Assembly: GCF_005502745.1 (NCBI RefSeq)
Contig: NZ_SCNL01000005.1
Location: 62,001 to 126,000, forward strand
Source of the DNA: Sphingomonas sp. 3P27F8
Lineage (GTDB): Bacteria; Pseudomonadota; Alphaproteobacteria; Sphingomonadales; Sphingomonadaceae
Direction of reading: 5' to 3'
Length of the DNA stretch: 64,000 nucleotides
Positions 1-8,398 of this stretch are shown in pieces. Under the pieces are notes generated by a model that was not told the DNA's origin, made no database searches, and saw only the letters and a program-made list of their open reading frames with translations. Within the stretch, counting starts at the first letter, position 1, and each line of letters opens with the position of its first letter. A program made the position numbers and the translations under genes.

Positions 1-796
1 CGATGGTCTCGTGTAGATGGTTCGAGAAGATCCGCTCAAGTTGCCGCACTGACACGCCCGCCGCCTCCGCCAGCTCGCGCCGGGAAATCGGATCCTCGAC
101 CGACGCTTCCATGCGCGCCAGCGTCCGGAGGAGACGGTCGTTGCTCAGCTGATACCGCTCGCGGAGGCTGACGCGCTGAGATCCGGTCGGCGCCCGCGCC
201 TCGGTGCGGATGAACCAATCGCTTACGCGTACCGATAGATCGTGGCCATGATCCCGTTCGATCAGCTCTATGGCAAGATCGAGCCCCGCCGTTCCGCCTG
301 CGCACGTGACCCTGCGTCGATCGACAACGTAGAGGCCGGGCTCGACAGAGACCATCGGGAATGCTTCCTGGAGAGCGGAGCGGTGCTCCCAGTGTATTGT
401 CGCCCGGTATCCGTCCAGGAGACCAGCTCGCGCGAGCAGGAACGGCCCACCGGAGACGCCGACCAGGACCGCCTTCGTGCGCGCGATCTGACGTAGCCAA
501 GCCATCGTTCGCTTGTCGTCGAACAGCGTGGGATCGCCACCGGCGAATACGAATAGGACGTCGCACTCGAGAAGTTCACCAACGGTCGTCTCCGCGAGAA
601 TGCTGGCGCCATTAGACGCGGTAGCGGTCGGCCCGCCCGTCGAGACGTGTGTCCAGCGATACAGCTCGCGTCCAGCCAGCACGTTCGCTGCCCGGTAGGG
701 TTCGATCACCGACGCATACGACATCAGCGCGAAACCATCGACCATCAGCAGTCCCAAAGACCGCGTCGTTTGCGAGTGAGAGTCGTCCTGCGACAT
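1..796 (-). CDS. GlxA-family AraC-type transcriptional regulator (3' end outside window)
   Basis: I translated this gene from the ATG at 796-794 and it stays open to the window edge, so the C-terminus is missing. The N-terminal two thirds form a DJ-1/PfpI-like (class I amidotransferase-like) domain. It contains 'GVSGGPFLLARAGLLDG', where the catalytic Cys of true amidotransferases is absent, and 'CAGGTAGLDLAIELI', which is typical of GlxA/GbdR/CdhR regulators. An AraC helix-turn-helix begins near the edge ('RRELAEAAGVSVRQLERIF'). Related proteins in pseudomonads (GbdR, SouR) activate glycine betaine and sarcosine catabolism. It is divergent from the mgd/sox operon with only 59 bp between start codons, so I infer control of that operon. 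The family is certain; the target is inferred. Confidence 0.9.
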   Translation of the reverse strand, partial: MSQDDSHSQTTRSLGLLMVDGFALMSYASVIEPYRAANVLAGRELYRWTHVSTGGPTATASNGASILAETTVGELLECDVLFVFAGGDPTLFDDKRTMAWLRQIARTKAVLVGVSGGPFLLARAGLLDGYRATIHWEHRSALQEAFPMVSVEPGLYVVDRRRVTCAGGTAGLDLAIELIERDHGHDLSVRVSDWFIRTEARAPTGSQRVSLRERYQLSNDRLLRTLARMEASVEDPISRRELAEAAGVSVRQLERIFSNHLHETI

Positions 797-855
797 GGAA
801 GCGTCGCTCCTGCTCAAGTGCGGTCCCCGATTATCGGCTAGAGGACGAGAGGTAA

Positions 856-2133
856 ATGCCAATCGAGGTTCGCAGGATGTCGCGCTTTTCGATCTTCGGC
901 CTGGCCGCGAAGTCACTTAACGGACATCGCGGATGGAAGCCCACTTGGCGGAATGCCTCGCCTCGGTCGGGCTATGACGTCGTCATCGTAGGCGGCGGCG
1001 GGCACGGGCTGGCCACCGCCTACTACCTCGCCAAAACGCACGGCATCACCCGCATTGCAGTGATCGAGAAGGGATGGATTGGCGGCGGGAACGCCGGGCG
1101 CAATACCACAATCATCCGCTCAAACTACGGCCTGCCGGGCAACGAGCCCTTCTACGAATGGTCGATGAAGCTCTGGGAGGGCCTGGAGCAGGAGCTGAAT
1201 TACAACGCGATGGTCAGCCAGCGCGGTGTTCTGAATCTCTACCACTCGGATGGCCAGCGCGACGCGTTCGCCCGGCGCGGCAACGCGATGCGTCTGCACG
1301 GAGTCGACGCGGAGCTGCTTGGACAGGACGGAGTAAGGCGTCTCGCGCCATTCCTCGCCTTCGACAGCGCCCGCTTCCCTATTCAGGGCGGCCTGTATCA
1401 GGCCCGCGGCGGAACCGCGCGGCACGATGCGGTCGTATGGGGCTATGCGCGCGCCGCCTCTGAACTCGGCGTCGACATCATCCAGAACTGCGAGGTAACG
1501 GGGTTCATCCGTGACGCCTCCGGCGCCGTTACCGGGGTCGAGACAACACGCGGCGCGATCGGCGCCGGAAAGGTGGGCGTAGCCGTCGCCGGCAGCACCT
1601 CGCGCGTCGCCGCGATGGCGGGCCTTCGACTCCCCATCGAAAGCCATGTTCTTCAAGCGTTTGTCAGCGAGGCGCTCAAGCCGGTGATACCCGGCGTTAT
1701 CACCTTCGGCGCGGGCCATTTCTACATCAGCCAGTCGGACAAGGGCGGCCTGGTCTTCGGCGGCGATCTCGACGGCTACAACAGCTACGCGCAGCGCGGA
1801 AACATGCCGGTGGTCGAGGACGTGTGCGAGGGCGGCATGGCGATCATGCCGATGATCGGCCGCGCGCGCCTGCTGCGCAGCTGGGGCGGCATCATGGACA
1901 TGTCGATGGACGGCTCCCCGATCATCGACGCGACGCCCGTCCCCGGCTTCTATCTCAACGCCGGCTGGTGCTATGGCGGGTTCAAGGCGACGCCGGCCTC
2001 GGGCTGGTGCTTCGCCCACCTGCTTGCCACCGACAGTCCGCACGAGACGGCGACCGCCTTCAGGCTCGACCGCTTCCGCACCGGACATCTCATCGACGAA
2101 AAGGGCGTCGGCGCCCAACCCAACCTTCACTGA
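856..2133 (+). CDS. mgdA: N-methylglutamate dehydrogenase subunit, sarcosine oxidase beta (SoxB)-like
   Basis: This 425-residue flavoprotein of the SoxB family carries a Rossmann motif 'GGGGHGLA' near residues 46-53. The 'GGTARHDAVVWG' segment (His190) is where this family attaches FMN covalently, from memory of the family. It starts a tight operon soxB-soxD-soxA-soxG. Because the same operon carries mgsABC and gmaS, I read it as N-methylglutamate dehydrogenase: N-methylglutamate is oxidised to glutamate plus a C1 unit passed to tetrahydrofolate. Classical heterotetrameric sarcosine oxidase is the alternative. The ATG at 856 has a GAGAGG ribosome site; an internal ATG at 877 is a second option, since most homologues begin near it. 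The letter assignment in mgdABCD follows gene order. Confidence 0.92.
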   Translation: MPIEVRRMSRFSIFGLAAKSLNGHRGWKPTWRNASPRSGYDVVIVGGGGHGLATAYYLAKTHGITRIAVIEKGWIGGGNAGRNTTIIRSNYGLPGNEPFYEWSMKLWEGLEQELNYNAMVSQRGVLNLYHSDGQRDAFARRGNAMRLHGVDAELLGQDGVRRLAPFLAFDSARFPIQGGLYQARGGTARHDAVVWGYARAASELGVDIIQNCEVTGFIRDASGAVTGVETTRGAIGAGKVGVAVAGSTSRVAAMAGLRLPIESHVLQAFVSEALKPVIPGVITFGAGHFYISQSDKGGLVFGGDLDGYNSYAQRGNMPVVEDVCEGGMAIMPMIGRARLLRSWGGIMDMSMDGSPIIDATPVPGFYLNAGWCYGGFKATPASGWCFAHLLATDSPHETATAFRLDRFRTGHLIDEKGVGAQPNLH

Positions 2134-2143
2134 GGTCGCGACT

Positions 2144-2395
2144 ATGCGCATCCCCTGCCCCTATTGCGGCGACCGGGACTCTCAGGAGTTCGTCTACCGC
2201 GGTGACGCAAGCCCGCAGCGCCCGGATGGCGAAGAGAGCTTCTTCGACTATGTCTACACGCGCGACAATCCAGCCGGTCCGATACGCGAGCACTGGTACC
2301 ATGCCCAAGGGTGCCGCACCTGGATCGAGGTGTCCCGCGACACCCGCAACCACACCATCTACGGCGCGGTGCTGGCGGCGGAGGTGGGCCGATGA
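2144..2395 (+). CDS. mgdB: N-methylglutamate dehydrogenase subunit, sarcosine oxidase delta (SoxD)-like
   Basis: An 83-residue SoxD protein starting 'MRIPCPYCGDRDSQEF', with the CxxC pair at residues 5 and 8 and a later His/Cys cluster ('HWYHAQGCRTW') that together form the family's structural zinc site. The ATG at 2144 lies 10 bp after the preceding stop, and its TGA overlaps the ATG of the alpha-subunit gene (ATGA), so the subunits are translationally coupled. SoxD is a small non-catalytic subunit of the heterotetramer. A longer frame runs upstream into the previous gene, but only this start gives the conserved N-terminus. Confidence 0.93.
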   Translation: MRIPCPYCGDRDSQEFVYRGDASPQRPDGEESFFDYVYTRDNPAGPIREHWYHAQGCRTWIEVSRDTRNHTIYGAVLAAEVGR

Positions 2396-5343
2396 GCCGT
2401 CTTCCTTCCGGCGGCTTGGTTGATCGATCGAAGCCGCTATCCTTCACTTTCGATGGCAGGCCCTATGCCGGCTTCGAGGGCGACACCTTAGCTTCGGCGC
2501 TGGTGGCCAACGACGTGAAGTTGGTCGGACGTTCGTTCAAATATCATCGGCCGCGCGGCATCCTGACGGCCGGTAGCGAGGAGCCGAACGCGCTCGTCAC
2601 GCTCCGTACCGGCGCTTATGCCGAGCCGAACACGCGCGCCACGATGGTCTCGCTGTTCGACGGCCTGGACGCGAACAGCCAAAACCGGTGGCCGAGCCTG
2701 CGCTTCGACATGATGGCGGTGAACCAGCTGTTCGCGCCGATCTTCGTCGCTGGCTTTTACTATAAAACGTTTATGTGGCCGGCGGGCTTGTGGGAGAAGC
2801 TGTACGAGCCGCTGATCCGCCGCGCTGCCGGCCTCGGCGAGCTTTCGACGCTGCCCGATCCGGACAGTTACGATCGGGAGCATGGCTTCTGCGACCTGCT
2901 GGTGATCGGCGGCGGCCCCGCCGGCCTCGCCTCAGCGCTGACCGCCGGGCGCGCAGGCCTTCGGGTGATACTCGCTGACGAGGACATCCGGCTTGGCGGA
3001 CGCCTGCTCGCTCAGCGCCACGAGATCGACGGCGTACCAGGCGCAATATGGGCCGAGAATGCCGCGGCCGAGCTGGCGACGCTGCCCAACGTCCGCGTGC
3101 TGACCCGCACTGCCGTCTTCGGCGTCTATGACGGCCGCGAATATGCCGCCGTCGAGCGCGTGTCGGACCATCTTCGCGTGACGCCCGCAGGCCAGCCGCG
3201 CCAGCGCTTGTGGAAGATTGTTGCGAGACGGGCGATCCTCGCCACTGGCGCGATCGAGCGGCCGCTGGTGTTCGGCGGCAACGATCGCCCCGGCGTGATG
3301 ACTGCATCGGCAACGTCCACTTACGTTAACCGCTTCGCCGCGTTGCCGGGCAAGCGCGCGGTGGTGTTCGCCGCCAGCGACAGCGGCTGGCAGACAGCGC
3401 TCGACCTGATCGCCGCGGGTATGGAGGTCGCTGCGGTGGTCGATCCGCGCGAAACCGCCCCAATCGACCCCGAGGCACTACGCAAGGCGGGCACCGAGAT
3501 ACTGCTTGGTGCGCAGGTGAGCGACGCGATCGGCGCGCCAGTGCGCAAGGTGGACGTCCGCCTTGCTAATGGCAGCAGCCGGACGATCGCCTGTGACCTC
3601 CTGGCCATGGCAGGCGGATGGAATCCCGCCATTGGCCTTGGCAGCAACATGGGAGCGCGCCCGGTCTGGTCCGAGGCGGCGCAGAGTTTCCTGCTGGATC
3701 AGACCCCGCCCGGCCTCGCGCCGGCCGGAGCGGCGGCAGGCCACTTCATTCTCTCCGAAGCGCTGACTGATGCCACAACGCAGGCGGTTACCGCGGCCGA
3801 CGCGCTCGGCAAATCCATAACCGCCCCTCGCTTCAACGCCACCGACGAGCTGGCCGGCGTCCGTCCGCTCTGGCATGTGCCGGGTCGCGGAAAGGCATTC
3901 GTGGATTTCCAGCACGACGTCACCGATAAGGACGTTCAGCTTTCTGCGCGCGAGGGCTTCGTCTCGATCGAGCATCTCAAGCGCTACACGACGCTCGGCA
4001 TGGCGACCGACCAGGGCAAGACCAGCCAGATGAACGGCCACGCTTTGCTCGCTGCCGCGACGGGCAAGTCGATCGCCGAGGCGGGCACGATCCTGTCGCG
4101 CGCGCCCTATCAGCCGGTCGCGATCGGCGTGCTCGCCGGCCATCATCGCGAGGAGCATTTCCGCCCCGAACGTCGCACTGCCAGTCATGACTGGGCCGCG
4201 GCGCAGGGTGCTACCTTCGTGGATGCCGGCCAGTGGAAGCGTGCCCAATGGTTCGCCCGCGCCGGCGAGAATGACTGGCTGGAGACGGTCAATCGCGAAG
4301 TCACGATGACGCGGAACGGCGTCGGGATTTGCGACGTCTCGACGCTCGGCAAGATCGACGTTCACGGGCCGGATGCCGCGGCGCTACTCGACCGGCTCTA
4401 CATCAACATGTTCTCGACGCTGCCCATCGGCAAGGCGCGCTACGGCGTGATGCTGCGCGAGGACGGGATGGTGATGGACGACGGCACCACTACCCGCTTC
4501 GCCGAGGACAGCTTCTTCGTCACTACGACGACGGTGAATGCCGCGCGGGTGATGCAGCATATCGACTACGCACGCCACGTTCTCTGGCCGGAGCTCGATG
4601 TGCAGGCCACCTCCGTCACCGAGCAGTGGGCGACTTATGCGGTGGCCGGTCCCCGCTCCCGCTCGCTGCTCCAGCAGGCATTTCCGGACATCGACCTCTC
4701 CAACGAAGCCTTCCCCTTCATGGCGGCGGCAAAATTTCGCTGGAACGGCGTATCCGCGCGCATCTACCGCCTCTCCTTCTCTGGCGAGCTGGCCTATGAA
4801 GTGAGCGTGTCCGCCAACCATGGCGATGCCCTGATCCGCCATCTGATCGAGGCGGGACGCGGCTTCGATGTCGTGGCCTATGGCACCGAGGCGCTGGGCG
4901 TGATGCGGATCGAGAAGGGCCACGCCGCCGGCAATGAGTTGAACGGCATGACTACCGCCGCCGATCTCGGCATGGGCCGCATGATGTCGAAGAAAAAAGA
5001 CTTTATAGGACGCATTATGGCAGCGCGACCGGGCATCGCCGATCCGATGCGGCCGGCGCTGGTCGGCCTGCGGCCGGTCGACCCTGCGCACAAGATACGG
5101 GCTGGTGCGCACCTGCTCGGCGTCGATGCCCCGCGCACCGCGGCGCACGACGAGGGCCATGTCACATCGGCCTGCTGGTCCCCGACGCTGGGCCATTCTA
5201 TCGCTCTGGCGCTTCTGGTCGACGGTGCGAACCGTCACGGTGAGCATATCGCGGTGCATGACCCGGTGCGCGGAGCGGATGTCGAGGCGGAGATATGCGA
5301 TCCCGTCTTCCTAGATCCGGAAGGGGTGCGCGTCCGTGGCTGA
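2392..5343 (+). CDS. mgdC: N-methylglutamate dehydrogenase large subunit, sarcosine oxidase alpha (SoxA)-like
   Basis: This 983-residue SoxA-type subunit has the usual order: an N-terminal ferredoxin-like fold (about 1-100), a nucleotide-binding oxidoreductase domain with 'VIGGGPAGLASAL' near residue 171, and a C-terminal GcvT-like aminomethyltransferase domain (about 600-980) that binds tetrahydrofolate and captures the released methyl carbon as 5,10-methylene-THF. The ATG at 2392 overlaps the soxD stop. Length matches the family. The THF-binding domain explains why folD and purU follow in the same operon. Sarcosine oxidase alpha is the alternative name; the presence of mgsABC and gmaS favours the N-methylglutamate role. 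Confidence 0.94.
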   Translation: MSRLPSGGLVDRSKPLSFTFDGRPYAGFEGDTLASALVANDVKLVGRSFKYHRPRGILTAGSEEPNALVTLRTGAYAEPNTRATMVSLFDGLDANSQNRWPSLRFDMMAVNQLFAPIFVAGFYYKTFMWPAGLWEKLYEPLIRRAAGLGELSTLPDPDSYDREHGFCDLLVIGGGPAGLASALTAGRAGLRVILADEDIRLGGRLLAQRHEIDGVPGAIWAENAAAELATLPNVRVLTRTAVFGVYDGREYAAVERVSDHLRVTPAGQPRQRLWKIVARRAILATGAIERPLVFGGNDRPGVMTASATSTYVNRFAALPGKRAVVFAASDSGWQTALDLIAAGMEVAAVVDPRETAPIDPEALRKAGTEILLGAQVSDAIGAPVRKVDVRLANGSSRTIACDLLAMAGGWNPAIGLGSNMGARPVWSEAAQSFLLDQTPPGLAPAGAAAGHFILSEALTDATTQAVTAADALGKSITAPRFNATDELAGVRPLWHVPGRGKAFVDFQHDVTDKDVQLSAREGFVSIEHLKRYTTLGMATDQGKTSQMNGHALLAAATGKSIAEAGTILSRAPYQPVAIGVLAGHHREEHFRPERRTASHDWAAAQGATFVDAGQWKRAQWFARAGENDWLETVNREVTMTRNGVGICDVSTLGKIDVHGPDAAALLDRLYINMFSTLPIGKARYGVMLREDGMVMDDGTTTRFAEDSFFVTTTTVNAARVMQHIDYARHVLWPELDVQATSVTEQWATYAVAGPRSRSLLQQAFPDIDLSNEAFPFMAAAKFRWNGVSARIYRLSFSGELAYEVSVSANHGDALIRHLIEAGRGFDVVAYGTEALGVMRIEKGHAAGNELNGMTTAADLGMGRMMSKKKDFIGRIMAARPGIADPMRPALVGLRPVDPAHKIRAGAHLLGVDAPRTAAHDEGHVTSACWSPTLGHSIALALLVDGANRHGEHIAVHDPVRGADVEAEICDPVFLDPEGVRVRG

Positions 5344-5839
5344 GCGGCTGACAATCCAATCGAGAGAGGGGCTCGGCATCGCGAGCGTTATGGCGCGAAA
5401 GGGCGCGGACCCGGCCGCCATCAGCGCGCTGGTCGGCGCTCCGATGCCCGCCAGCCCGCGCGCCGCGTTCGACGGCGCGCGAGCGGTCATCGGCACAGGC
5501 CCCGGTACGTGGCTGGTAATCGAAGAGGGTGCGGCCCCCGATTACGCAGACGCTCTGGCGGAAAGACTTGCCGGCCTTGCCTCCGTCTCAGACCAGTCAA
5601 GCGGCTATTCCGTGTTGCGTTTGTCCGGCCCGGATGCGCGCACCCTGATGCGCCGCGGCGTCGCGATCGACGTTGATCCCGTGGCGTTCGAACCCGGGTC
5701 GGCCGCGACCACGATCATCGCGCATATCGGCGTGATCCTGTGGCAGGTCGACGACCAGCCTACCTACGACGTCGCGACGTTCCGCAGCTATGCGGGGAGC
5801 TTCCGCCATTGGCTCGATCTCAGCGTCGCGGCGCTCTGA
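5336..5839 (+). CDS. mgdD: N-methylglutamate dehydrogenase subunit, sarcosine oxidase gamma (SoxG)-like
   Basis: A 167-residue SoxG-type subunit. It starts at GTG 5336, overlapping the end of the alpha-subunit gene by 8 bp, as expected for a coupled operon. The C-terminal part ('[21 protein letters not shown]', where the conserved stretch is VDDQPTYD) and the internal '[10 protein letters not shown]' match the gamma family, which is related to GcvT. The gamma subunit is the least conserved part of these heterotetramers and assists assembly and THF binding. It is assigned partly by position. Confidence 0.88.
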   Translation: MAERLTIQSREGLGIASVMARKGADPAAISALVGAPMPASPRAAFDGARAVIGTGPGTWLVIEEGAAPDYADALAERLAGLASVSDQSSGYSVLRLSGPDARTLMRRGVAIDVDPVAFEPGSAATTIIAHIGVILWQVDDQPTYDVATFRSYAGSFRHWLDLSVAAL

Positions 5840-5871
5840 TCCATCACTCCACATACCCGACGAGGATCCCG

Positions 5872-6729
5872 ATGACCGTCGCCTATCTGCTCACGCTATC
5901 CTGCCCGAACCAGCCCGGCATCGTCTCGCGCGTCACCGCCGCGCTGTTCCACCACGGCGCCGACATCAAGGAGGCCCACCAGTTTGACGACGTCGAGACC
6001 GGCCGCTTCTTCATGCGGATCGTCGCGACCTTGCCATCTTCAGGCGCGGCGGACGCCTTCCGCGAGGGTTTCGGCGCCCTCGCCTCCGGCCTGGCGCTTG
6101 ACTGGTCCTTTCGTGAGCGCGGCGAGCAGCGCAAGGTGCTGATCCTCGCTTCGAAGTTTGACCACTGCCTGGTCGATCTGCTCTACCGCAACCGGATCGG
6201 AGAGCTGAGCATGGAGGTAGTCGGCATCGTCTCCAACCATCCGCGCGACACCTATGCGGGCACCGATTTCGGCGCGATCCCGTTCCACCACCTGCCGATC
6301 ACCAAGGACACGAAACCGCAGCAGGAAGCCCAGATCAAGGCGCTGGTCGACGCGACAGGCGCCGAGCTGGTGGTGCTTGCCCGCTACATGCAGATTTTGT
6401 CGGACGATCTGGCCGCCTTCCTTTCGGACCGGTGCATCAACATCCACCACAGCTTCCTGCCCGGCTTCAAGGGGGCCAAGCCTTATCATCAGGCCCATGC
6501 GCGCGGCGTGAAGCTGATCGGCGCGACCGCCCACTATGTAACCGGCGATCTCGACGAAGGCCCGATCATCGAGCAGGACGTCGAACGGATCAGTCACCAC
6601 GACTCGCCTGAGGATCTCGTCCGCAAGGGCCGCGACATCGAGCGGCGCGTGCTCGCCCGCGCGGTCGCCTTCCACCTCGACGGCCGCGTGATCGCCAATG
6701 GCCACAAGACCGTCGTTTTCAGGGACTAA
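5872..6729 (+). CDS. purU: Formyltetrahydrofolate deformylase
   Basis: A 285-residue PurU: an N-terminal ACT domain (about 1-85, beginning '[20 protein letters not shown]') and a C-terminal formyl-transferase-fold hydrolase. The catalytic region '[20 protein letters not shown]' and the later '[11 protein letters not shown]' hold the expected Asn, His and Asp. It hydrolyses 10-formyl-THF to formate and THF. In this operon it releases the C1 unit that the mgd/sox enzyme loads on THF, regenerating free THF. The start at 5872 has a GAGG site 7-10 bp upstream; the frame extends further left into soxG without family similarity. Confidence 0.96.
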   Translation: MTVAYLLTLSCPNQPGIVSRVTAALFHHGADIKEAHQFDDVETGRFFMRIVATLPSSGAADAFREGFGALASGLALDWSFRERGEQRKVLILASKFDHCLVDLLYRNRIGELSMEVVGIVSNHPRDTYAGTDFGAIPFHHLPITKDTKPQQEAQIKALVDATGAELVVLARYMQILSDDLAAFLSDRCINIHHSFLPGFKGAKPYHQAHARGVKLIGATAHYVTGDLDEGPIIEQDVERISHHDSPEDLVRKGRDIERRVLARAVAFHLDGRVIANGHKTVVFRD

Positions 6730-6733
6730 AGCG

Positions 6734-7594
6734 GTGGCGGCGCTGATCGATGGGACCAGGATCGCGGCTGGGGTGCGCCAATGCGTCGCCGAGGAAGCGG
6801 TCCGGCTGGCCGGTCGCGGCATCGTTCCAGGGCTCGCCGTGGTCCTGGTCGGCGAGGATCCGGCCAGTCACATCTACGTCCGCTCCAAGATCCGCCAGAC
6901 CAAGGCTGCCGGCCTCGCCTCGTTCGAATATCGCCTGCCCGCCACAGCCACGCAGGGCGAGTTGCTCGAACTGATCCGCGCGCTGAACGGCGACGATCGG
7001 GTGGACGGCATCCTCGTCCAGTTGCCACTGCCGGGCCACATCGATTCGGACCGCGTGCTGGACGCCATTGATCCGATGAAGGATGTCGACGGCTTCCACC
7101 CGGTGAACGTCGGTCGCCTCTCCACCGGCACCGGCGGCCTGGTGCCGTGCACACCGTTGGGCTGCATGAGGCTTCTCGACACGGTGATCGACGACTATCG
7201 CGGGCAGAAGGCAGTCGTCATTGGCAAGTCAAACATCGTCGGCAAGCCCGTCGCAATGCTGTTGCTTGAGCGCGAATGCACCGTCACCGTTACCCACATT
7301 CACACCCGCAGCCTGCCTGAGATCACGCGCACCGCCGATATCCTCGTGGTCGCGGCCGGTGTGCCGGGCTTGGTGCGGGGCGACTGGATCCGGCCCGGCG
7401 CAGTCGTGATCGATGTCGGAATCAACCGGATTCCCGACGGGGCCGGAACTCGCATCGTCGGCGACGCGGCGTTCGACGAGATGGGCCACGCCGGCGCGGT
7501 CTCGCCTGTTCCCGGCGGCGTCGGACCAATGACGATAGCCTGCCTTCTCGAGAATACCGTGCGCGCGGCCCACCGCCGACGCGCCATCGCGTGA
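6734..7594 (+). CDS. folD: Bifunctional methylenetetrahydrofolate dehydrogenase / methenyltetrahydrofolate cyclohydrolase
   Basis: A 286-residue FolD. Signature regions are '[13 protein letters not shown]' (catalytic Tyr and Lys), 'QLPLPGHID', '[14 protein letters not shown]' (NADP site) and '[15 protein letters not shown]'. It converts 5,10-methylene-THF to 10-formyl-THF, bridging the oxidase product to PurU. I prefer the GTG start at 6734, just after the purU stop, because the protein then begins '[11 protein letters not shown]' like other FolD proteins; an ATG at 6698 lies inside purU. This is likely a pathway-dedicated copy in addition to a housekeeping folD elsewhere. Confidence 0.95.
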   Translation: MAALIDGTRIAAGVRQCVAEEAVRLAGRGIVPGLAVVLVGEDPASHIYVRSKIRQTKAAGLASFEYRLPATATQGELLELIRALNGDDRVDGILVQLPLPGHIDSDRVLDAIDPMKDVDGFHPVNVGRLSTGTGGLVPCTPLGCMRLLDTVIDDYRGQKAVVIGKSNIVGKPVAMLLLERECTVTVTHIHTRSLPEITRTADILVVAAGVPGLVRGDWIRPGAVVIDVGINRIPDGAGTRIVGDAAFDEMGHAGAVSPVPGGVGPMTIACLLENTVRAAHRRRAIA

Positions 7595-7618
7595 CATTCG
7601 TCTTGTCGCCGCCTAGAT

Positions 7619-8302
7619 TTGGTATCGATACCGACAGCAGAGGGCCGAACGATTCTCCCCCCCCCTAACGTATCCGAAGAAACCGAAGACGAGCTGGCAA
7701 CGGGATCGGCCGCGCCTGGTGTGCCGGAGCGCAGCCTCGAAAAGGCACTCGGCAACCAGATTCGCACGATCCGCCGGCAACACGACCTCTCCGTTACCGA
7801 TCTCGCCAGCGCGGCTGGCATTTCCAACGGGATGATGTCGAAAATCGAGAACGGCGCCATCTCACCTTCGCTCTCGACTCTGCAGGCGATTTCGGCGGTG
7901 CTTCAAATACCGCTGTCTTCGCTCTTCGCCTCATTCGAGGAACGACAGGATTGCTCCTACGTCCCGGCCGGGCAAGGTCTGAGCATCGAGCGACGCGGTA
8001 CGAAAGTCGGTCACGTTTATCAGCTTCTCGGCCACGTGCTTCGTGGCGACGTGGCAGTCGAGCCCTATCTCATCACACTGCGCGAAAATGCGGCGGCGCA
8101 CACCAGCTTCCGCCATTCGGGCGTCGAGTTTATCTACATGCTTGAGGGCGACGTGCACTACCGGCACGGCTCGGAGGTCTACCATCTCGAGCCCGGCGAC
8201 GCGCTGTTGTTCGACAGCGCCGCCCCGCACGGGCCCGAGCGGCTGAGCGAAAAGCAGATGAAGTACATTTCGGTAATCATCTATCCCCGGCCCGAAGGCT
8301 GA
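7619..8302 (+). CDS. XRE-family regulator with C-terminal cupin domain
   Basis: A 227-residue protein with a helix-turn-helix at about residues 43-100 ('ISNGMMSKIENGAISPSLST' is the recognition part) and a cupin_2 domain at about 140-225 ('HSGVEFIYMLEGDVHYRHG', 'LEPGDALLFDSAAPHGPERL'). Cupin-linked XRE regulators commonly sense small amines or amino acids. It sits inside the methylamine operon, between folD and mgsA, so it probably controls the pathway. The start is uncertain: TTG 7619 gives the longest frame, but it would place a perfect palindrome (7621-7632) inside the gene; GTG 7721 gives a natural N-terminus 'MPERSLEKALGNQIRTIR'. Confidence 0.9.
   Translation: MVSIPTAEGRTILPPPNVSEETEDELATGSAAPGVPERSLEKALGNQIRTIRRQHDLSVTDLASAAGISNGMMSKIENGAISPSLSTLQAISAVLQIPLSSLFASFEERQDCSYVPAGQGLSIERRGTKVGHVYQLLGHVLRGDVAVEPYLITLRENAAAHTSFRHSGVEFIYMLEGDVHYRHGSEVYHLEPGDALLFDSAAPHGPERLSEKQMKYISVIIYPRPEG
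7621..7632. promoter_or_regulatory. Perfect 12-bp palindrome GGTATCGATACC, candidate operator
   Basis: GGTATCGATACC reads identically on both strands and lies 27 bp after the folD stop, at the very start of the XRE-cupin frame. If translation begins at GTG 7721, the palindrome would be in the leader and could serve as an autoregulatory operator. No binding evidence exists; a 12-bp palindrome can also occur by chance. Confidence 0.35.
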
Positions 8303-8312
8303 TTTTTCCTCT

Positions 8313-8333
8313 CAAGAATATTTTGTTCTCTTG
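8313..8333. promoter_or_regulatory. Inverted repeat CAAGA-N11-TCTTG upstream of mgsA, candidate operator
   Basis: An AT-rich inverted repeat (CAAGAAT...TTCTCTTG) sits in the 96-bp gap between the XRE-cupin gene and mgsA. It is the only sizeable gap in the first two thirds of the operon, so an internal regulated promoter for mgsABC-gmaS is plausible, with the adjacent XRE-cupin protein as the obvious candidate binder. Confidence 0.4.
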
Positions 8334-8398
8334 GATTGACGAGCAACGAAGACGCACTTAAGAAAGTGGAAACCGATCACGGAAGGTTTCTCCCCGAA

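Noticed and set aside
856..5839. Reading soxBDAG simply as sarcosine oxidase
   Set aside because: The same operon carries mgsABC and gmaS, which define the N-methylglutamate pathway; sarcosine oxidase remains the fallback.
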